Assembly (NCBI GenBank): GCA_038501625.1
Contig: JAZAYU010000003.1
Span: 3,351,001 to 3,415,000, forward strand
Origin: Corbicula japonica
Taxonomy: Eukaryota; Mollusca; Bivalvia; Venerida; Cyrenidae
Length of the DNA stretch: 64,000 bases
Direction: 5' to 3'
Within the stretch, counting starts at the first letter, position 1; every line of letters begins with the position of its first letter. This document shows, piece by piece, positions 63,301-64,000 of this stretch. Made by a program: the position numbers and the translations under genes. The notes under the pieces were generated by a model. The model made no database searches. It saw only the letters and a list, made by a program, of their open reading frames with translations, and was not told the DNA's origin.

Positions 63301-63387
63301 GTTAGGACAGGCGGGATCGGATGTTCAGGGCAACGGACCAACTGAAGATAACCCTGATATCTCATCTAACAAACTGGAGGAGTTGAG
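30337..63387 (+). CDS. PP6 regulatory subunit, SAPS domain (PPP6R1/2/3 family), 3' partial
   Basis: This is a regulatory/scaffold subunit of protein phosphatase 6 that binds the PP6 catalytic subunit through its SAPS domain. 25 coding exons (listed separately) join in phase to at least 1,017 residues. Residues 1-511 form the SAPS domain: [20 protein letters not shown] at the start, [74 protein letters not shown]-type block ([14 protein letters not shown]), [22 protein letters not shown] and [19 protein letters not shown]. Then come an acidic patch ([11 protein letters not shown]), [18 protein letters not shown], and [13 protein letters not shown], as in vertebrate PPP6R3. The C-terminal half is Ser/Pro/acidic and probably disordered. 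Vertebrate paralogues are, from memory, about 870-970 residues. The paralogue-level symbol is not assignable, since invertebrates usually have one gene. The terminal exon lies beyond the window. Confidence 0.95.
30931..31001 (+). tRNA. tRNA-Thr(GGT)-like head of SINE
   Basis: It folds as a full cloverleaf. The acceptor stem GCCTTGG/TTGAGGC has GU pairs, the D stem is GCTC/GAGC, and the anticodon stem TCGGC/GCCGG has loop ATGGTAA (anticodon GGT). The T stem CAAGG/CCTGG has one mismatch and loop TTTAAAA. A run of six T follows shortly after. GGT is not a standard eukaryotic threonine anticodon, and the attached SINE-like tail argues for a tRNA-derived retroposon. Confidence 0.5.
31173..31249 (+). 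pseudogene. Degenerate tRNA-like sequence, second SINE head
   Basis: The A-box-like tagctctgttggtagag and B-box-like ggttcgaattc are clear. The acceptor and anticodon stems are broken (gttcgggcagtaagccgg). It is 77 nt and related to the preceding copy at 30931. Confidence 0.65.
31345..31424 (+). CDS. PPP6R coding exon 2
   Basis: Acceptor tctacag, donor gtaagt. Residues 21-47, [20 protein letters not shown] then NRKLINF, strongly conserved in the SAPS family. Confidence 0.95.
31857..32022. repeat. Palindromic MITE, diverged copy
   Basis: Contains gtctacactgttctccttt, a tttctgaccagaaagtgaca centre, and gtgtagattctgatcagatg. It ends 56 bp before PPP6R coding exon 3. Confidence 0.6.
32079..32165 (+). 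CDS. PPP6R coding exon 3
   Basis: Acceptor aatttcag, donor gtagga. Residues 47-76, [20 protein letters not shown] then [18 protein letters not shown] sits only 19 bp downstream of the donor. Confidence 0.95.
32185..32426. repeat. TTAA-flanked palindromic MITE, intact 242 bp copy
   Basis: It starts TTAACCCTTTCCTCCATA and ends TATGGAGAAAAGGGTTAA. Internal blocks gatccagatcagccggcaca and tgtgccggctgatctggatc are perfect complements. It has the same length as the copy at 11116-11357. Confidence 0.92.
32629..33825 (+). mobile_element. Pearl/Helentron-like element (c)
   Basis: The 5' hairpin is tataccccc...gggggtata (about 32630-32661), followed by gtcggtcggtcgg and then about seven diverged units of about 145 bp carrying ggtcaaggtcactgttacta. 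The right end has the subterminal repeat tgtgggggta (complement of the 5' tacccccaca), a hairpin atcactttcagtgat, and CTAG at 33822-33825. No protein-coding capacity. Confidence 0.82.
34323..34509 (+). CDS. PPP6R coding exon 4
   Basis: Acceptor tttctaaag, donor gtaaat. Residues 76-138, including [20 protein letters not shown] and [20 protein letters not shown], the best conserved part of the SAPS domain. Reading beyond 34509 is intron. Confidence 0.96.
34896..35033 (+). CDS. PPP6R coding exon 5
   Basis: Acceptor ttttcag, donor gttagt. Residues 139-184, [20 protein letters not shown] then [20 protein letters not shown]. Confidence 0.95.
35259..37441 (+). mobile_element. Pearl/Helentron-like element (d) with 155 bp satellite array
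   Basis: The 5' hairpin atgcccccac...gtgggaggcat is followed by cgtccgtccgtccgtacgtc. About 13 head-to-tail units then run from 35319 to about 37340. The first eleven unit starts (35319, 35474, 35629, 35784, 35939, 36094, 36249, 36404, 36559, 36714, 36869) are exactly 155 bp apart, and the later ones diverge. The right end has gtgggggca (complement of the 5' end), a hairpin gtgtcctgaggacac, and CTAG at 37438-37441. Confidence 0.88.
38532..38597 (+). CDS. PPP6R coding exon 6
   Basis: Acceptor tatttacag, donor gtaagt. Residues 185-206, [20 protein letters not shown] then ED. The WLNEE/Q block is typical of the family. It is a 66 nt exon. Confidence 0.94.
38968..39080 (+). CDS. PPP6R coding exon 7
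   Basis: Acceptor atttcag, donor gtaatt. Residues 207-244, [20 protein letters not shown] then [27 protein letters not shown] is a SAPS hallmark. Confidence 0.95.
39255..40355. mobile_element. 1.1 kb CAGCG-TIR element (hAT-like ends)
   Basis: The termini are CAGCGTTTTTTTCC on the left and GGGGAAAAAAAACGCTG on the right, inverted repeats with the CAGNG ends common in hAT transposons. It is flanked by a direct repeat of about 40 bp (about 39211-39250 and 40356-40396, sharing ataagg-tattataa and attgaaagct), much longer than the usual 8 bp duplication. The interior has several ttcccaattt blocks and no transposase. Confidence 0.7.
40493..40524. repeat. Poly-G tract
   Basis: A run of about 17-20 G with short interruptions (gggaggggg...gtggggggcggg). 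It creates a false proline-rich frame on the minus strand. Confidence 0.95.
40596..40795. repeat. Palindromic MITE, diverged copy
   Basis: Contains cagtgtcgatccagataact, the centre tttatttctgactaaaaagc, and gccagctgatctggatctac. The ends are eroded. Confidence 0.7.
40946..41062 (+). CDS. PPP6R coding exon 8
   Basis: Acceptor tttccag, donor gtaata. Residues 244-283, [20 protein letters not shown] then [19 protein letters not shown]. Confidence 0.94.
41594..41723 (+). CDS. PPP6R coding exon 9
   Basis: Acceptor gtttcag, donor gtaaca. Residues 283-326, [20 protein letters not shown] then [20 protein letters not shown] and PPK. RLKDFH-LL-NPPK is a conserved SAPS motif. The longer open frame around it reads into both introns. 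Confidence 0.95.
43182..43340 (+). CDS. PPP6R coding exon 10
   Basis: Acceptor tatatttcag, donor gtaagt. Residues 327-379, [20 protein letters not shown] then [21 protein letters not shown] second AG 10 nt inside the exon would break phase. Confidence 0.95.
43573..43735. repeat. Palindromic MITE remnant
   Basis: Contains gtaaatctagatcagcctga, the centre tacagtttggtttattaga, and gtaatccagatcagatgga. Strongly diverged. Confidence 0.5.
43985..44110 (+). CDS. PPP6R coding exon 11
   Basis: Acceptor cttttcag, donor gtgagt. Residues 380-421, [20 protein letters not shown] then [20 protein letters not shown]. The Y-WNNFLH block is conserved. Confidence 0.95.
44628..44692 (+). CDS. PPP6R coding exon 12
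   Basis: Acceptor cttttcag, donor gtaagt. Residues 422-443, [20 protein letters not shown]. It matches the LFQKC-LV-RILEAWE region of vertebrate PPP6R proteins. Confidence 0.95.
44770..45387. mobile_element. 618 bp TIR element
   Basis: The perfect 16 bp terminal inverted repeat is AAGGGAGATGTGCAGG on the left and CCTGCACATCTCCCTT on the right. The left flank reads catta and the right flank aaac. It carries only a 60-codon minus-strand frame (44992-45174) with no recognisable domain. It is non-autonomous and its superfamily is unclear. Confidence 0.85.
45722..45840 (+). CDS. PPP6R coding exon 13
   Basis: Acceptor tttttcag, donor gtaaaa. Residues 443-483, [20 protein letters not shown] then [27 protein letters not shown] is highly conserved. 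Confidence 0.95.
46552..46637 (+). CDS. PPP6R coding exon 14
   Basis: Acceptor atttcag, donor gtaggt. Residues 483-511, [20 protein letters not shown] then NKRNTVEL, the end of the SAPS domain. Confidence 0.96.
47036..47145. repeat. Palindromic MITE, short derivative
   Basis: A single palindrome, cagtttagatccagatctga facing ggctaatctggatctatact. Confidence 0.6.
47262..47351 (+). CDS. PPP6R coding exon 15
   Basis: Acceptor catttcag, donor gtactg. Residues 512-541, [20 protein letters not shown] then [10 protein letters not shown]. The SSSEDDD acidic cluster matches the SSSDDE/SSSEDE of vertebrate paralogues. Confidence 0.93.
47363..47572 (+). repeat. 105 bp tandem duplication just after exon 15
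   Basis: Two copies of a 105 bp unit start with tctgctctcggcaagctttg at 47363 and 47468. They are about 97% alike and begin 11 bp after the exon 15 boundary. Confidence 0.93.
47649..47692 (+). repeat. 22 bp tandem duplication
   Basis: The 22 bp unit beginning ccattggcagttaccaacaa is repeated twice in direct contact. Confidence 0.9.
47830..48012. repeat. Palindromic MITE, diverged copy
   Basis: Contains gtgtagatccatatcagcag, the centre ttaggttatttcaggccat, and gaactggacctacactggtt. Confidence 0.65.
49988..50105. repeat. Palindromic MITE, partial copy
   Basis: Only the left half is clear: atatatgccttttaaaagg, gtgtagatatagatcagctg, then gatccggatctacactggtt and cttggtaagaaataacc. Confidence 0.7.
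50177..50257. repeat. Fold-back MITE cut by pearl-like element (e)
   Basis: The left arm cccaaaatcataaaacta...agaccagtctcaaatctcaag is present, but the right arm stops after ccagtttttgtttt, where element (e) begins. I could not find the missing arm on the far side. Confidence 0.65.
50258..50996 (+). mobile_element. Pearl/Helentron-like element (e)
   Basis: It starts ttgccctttcgaagaaacag, then tacatagggatcg, then gtccgtctgtccgtccgtca. About four units of about 158 bp follow, carrying aaactttcaaattatattgc. The right end has cccgagggcgacaca (complementary to the 5' gccct part), a hairpin gttcaactgaac, and CTAG at 50993-50996. Confidence 0.82.
51567..51664 (+). CDS. PPP6R coding exon 16
   Basis: Acceptor tattcag, donor gtaagc. 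Residues 542-574, [20 protein letters not shown] then [12 protein letters not shown]. This is one of the most conserved post-SAPS blocks of the family. Confidence 0.95.
52167..52227 (+). CDS. PPP6R coding exon 17
   Basis: The acceptor is catttcag and the donor gtaaga. Residues 574-594, [21 protein letters not shown] nearer AG (cttcacag, 52180) would give a stop within a few codons, so the upstream one is chosen. It matches FDRVSDINF of vertebrate PPP6R3. Confidence 0.92.
52300..52441. repeat. Fold-back MITE, copy 6
   Basis: Palindrome starting aaggttataaaattgagcat and ending atctcagttttataaccttc, with the centre ggcgacatgtcaccatttca. Confidence 0.9.
52773..52906 (+). CDS. PPP6R coding exon 18
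   Basis: Acceptor cattttcag, donor gtaagt. Residues 595-639, [20 protein letters not shown] then [29 protein letters not shown] is diagnostic of PPP6R proteins. Confidence 0.95.
53375..53505 (+). CDS. PPP6R coding exon 19
   Basis: Acceptor cttgcag, donor gttttc (weak). Residues 639-683, [20 protein letters not shown] then [20 protein letters not shown]. It matches the STDSEEED...KMEVD segment of vertebrate PPP6R3. Confidence 0.93.
53710..53938 (+). CDS. PPP6R coding exon 20
   Basis: The preferred acceptor is cattgcttacag; the donor is gtgatt. Residues 683-759, [20 protein letters not shown], then [20 protein letters not shown], then [10 protein letters not shown]. An upstream AG (ttttgcag, 53634) is in the same phase and would add 25 residues without a stop. 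Confidence 0.88.
54474..54556 (+). CDS. PPP6R coding exon 21
   Basis: Acceptor aattttag, donor gtatgt. Residues 759-787, [20 protein letters not shown] then [18 protein letters not shown] echoes [11 protein letters not shown] of the previous exon and SPVEMET of vertebrate PPP6R3. Confidence 0.9.
55024..55300 (+). CDS. PPP6R coding exon 22
   Basis: Acceptor catttcag, donor gtaaaa. Residues 787-879, acidic and Ser/Thr-rich ([20 protein letters not shown], then [19 protein letters not shown]). It has low complexity and is probably disordered. Phase closure is the main support. Confidence 0.85.
55503..55648. repeat. Fold-back MITE, degraded copy
   Basis: The outer arms gtcttataactgaatcattt and ccaatctcagttttatgatc are still recognisable; the centre is not. 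Confidence 0.55.
56217..56375 (+). CDS. PPP6R coding exon 23
   Basis: Acceptor tttgccag, donor gtaggt. Residues 879-932, [20 protein letters not shown] then [20 protein letters not shown]. It is rich in SP/TP sites. The exon is 159 nt and phase-symmetric, so skipping keeps the frame. Confidence 0.86.
56607..57923 (+). mobile_element. Pearl/Helentron-like element (f)
   Basis: The 5' end is tgtgtggcctgcgatagcag, then acacatagggatcc and a cggcggcggcgg tract. About seven units of about 159 bp follow, carrying aacctgaaacttaatgttgc. The right end gcaggcgacaca is an 11/12 inverted match to the 5' tgtgtggcctgc. CTAG at 57920-57923 ends it. Minus-strand frames of 75-107 codons inside are unit-length artefacts. 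Confidence 0.82.
58254..58316 (+). CDS. PPP6R coding exon 24 (63 nt)
   Basis: Acceptor atgtttgaag, donor gtgagt. It encodes residues 932-953, [20 protein letters not shown]. The frame is open only in the phase required by both neighbours. Being 63 nt and symmetric, it could be a cassette exon. The acceptor lacks a strong pyrimidine tract. Confidence 0.7.
60020..61170. repeat. TTAA palindromic MITE split by pearl-like element (g)
   Basis: The left half (60020 to about 60115) starts TTAACCCTTTCCTCTATA. The right half (about 61038 to 61170) ends GGAGTTAAGGGTTAA. Joined without the insertion, the two halves amount to about 230 bp, like intact copies. Confidence 0.85.
60116..61037 (+). mobile_element. 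Pearl/Helentron-like element (g), nested
   Basis: The 5' hairpin gctcacctgtcacatagtga...gggtgagc is followed by cgtccgtcgtccg. About six units of about 145 bp follow, carrying aaacttggtcagaatgttta. The right end has gacaggtgagc (exact complement of the 5' gctcacctgtc), a hairpin agggtcaattggccct, and CTTG at 61034-61037 instead of CTAG. It is inserted in a TTAA MITE. Confidence 0.85.
61303..61543. mobile_element. 241 bp TIR MITE
   Basis: Ends aaggccagagaaaataaatt and attttctctggcctt-type complement, continuing inward to agattctcatcc / ggatgagaatct. The arms reach about 35 bp with a few mismatches. The GC-rich centre contains gggggcgggtgg and ggggcgggca. Confidence 0.85.
62045..62238. repeat. 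Palindromic MITE, diverged copy
   Basis: Contains gccatcagatcaggatctgc, the centre gcatctttgttaaaaagtga, and gctggcttatctgaacctac, ending atatatggagtattgtgtta. Confidence 0.7.
62415..62488 (+). repeat. 74 nt near-perfect hairpin
   Basis: The left arm starts gagggtatcatgcaagactg and the right arm is its complement ending cagtcttgcatgcgaccctc. Stem of 28 bp with a two-base mismatch and one GU, and a loop of about 18 nt. It could be a tiny fold-back transposon or a miRNA-like hairpin in a PPP6R intron. Confidence 0.8.
63193..63387 (+). CDS. PPP6R coding exon 25, last visible
   Basis: Acceptor tgttttcag, donor gtaaat. It encodes residues 953-1018, [20 protein letters not shown], then [20 protein letters not shown], then [12 protein letters not shown]. 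There is no stop before the donor, so at least one more exon lies to the right of the window. Frame and splice sites support it; sequence similarity in this tail is low. Confidence 0.8.
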
Positions 63388-63607
63388 GTAAATGTAAAAA
63401 GCAACCCAATCAAATACTGACTATTGATGATGTCATTTATCCAAGCAGTTTTAGCAGTTTTAGTTCAATAAAACTCGAATTAGCTGGAAAATTTTGGCAC
63501 TATCAACCTATTTGTTGAATAGATCTGATGAGGCAATGGTTGAACTTGGCTTCAAACAAAATCAGCTTTGAAACCTCTGGATAAAATTTGGCCAAATATA
63601 GCCAGAG

Positions 63608-63756
63608 CTGAAAGTTATAAAACTGAGTTTGGAAACCAGTGTCAAATCTCAAGCATCTGATTGGCTGAGATGGCAACCAGTAGCCACATTAGCCAATCAG
63701 ATGCTCGAGATTTGAGACTGGTTTCCATGCTCAGATTTTTTTTTACCTTGGGCACA
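63608..63756. repeat. Fold-back MITE, copy 7
   Basis: Palindrome starting aagttataaaactgagtttg and ending tccatgctcagatttttttt, with the centre ggcaaccagtagccacatta. It lies in the last visible PPP6R intron. Confidence 0.87.
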
Positions 63757-64000
63757 GACGTATACTGGTATAAACCTCTTACTGAGCTATTGAAGTCGTG
63801 ACCATACAGTCAAAAGTTCCCAGTTCACATAGCTTATAACAGCAACATCTTTAAAATGATCACTAAAACCACCAGATAGATTTCAAAAATAATTCTATGT
63901 TTATCATGCCTAAGAAGGCCGTCGTAGGGGTAGAAGCTCCAGGAAAGATATTATGGCTTGTTTTGTTCAGAAAATGTTTAAGTTTCATGCAAAGAAGTGG

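Overview
This is a eukaryotic genomic window, most likely from a bivalve mollusc. The evidence is long introns with GT-AG splice sites, an AT-rich background, two conserved metazoan genes, and a very high density of short non-autonomous transposons. Several of these have the 'pearl' or Helentron-like architecture known from bivalves. There is no prokaryotic gene content. The species cannot be fixed from the sequence alone.

Layout. Positions 1 to about 5,880 are intergenic and repeat-rich, with no gene I can support. Positions 12,924-28,400 carry, on the minus strand, the five-exon orthologue of SINHCAF (FAM60A), a subunit of the SIN3-HDAC corepressor; its 3' UTR may run further toward 5,880. 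Positions about 28,310-29,010 form a compact divergent promoter. From about 29,000 to beyond the right edge, the plus strand carries a SAPS-domain regulatory subunit of protein phosphatase 6 (PPP6R1/2/3 family). I place 25 coding exons (ATG at 30,337, last visible exon ending 63,387, at least 1,017 residues). All splice phases close exactly, and the 3' end lies outside the window.

The two genes are head to head and probably share a promoter, linking a chromatin corepressor subunit with a phosphatase regulatory subunit. Whether they are functionally connected cannot be told from sequence.

Most of the remaining DNA is mobile. (1) Five elements in PPP6R introns, all in sense orientation, and two antisense ones left of SINHCAF have a subterminal inverted repeat, a GTCC-type simple repeat, an array of 145-160 bp units and, where the right end is visible, usually a hairpin plus CTAG. 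(2) A roughly 240 bp TTAA-flanked palindromic MITE has more than a dozen copies; one is split by a pearl-like insertion. (3) A roughly 145 bp fold-back element has about ten copies. (4) A tandem pair of tRNA-Thr-like SINEs lies in a PPP6R intron. (5) Several single TIR elements are present. I found no CRISPR array, operon or other prokaryotic system. The most novel material is the set of transposon families and their possible effects on splicing.
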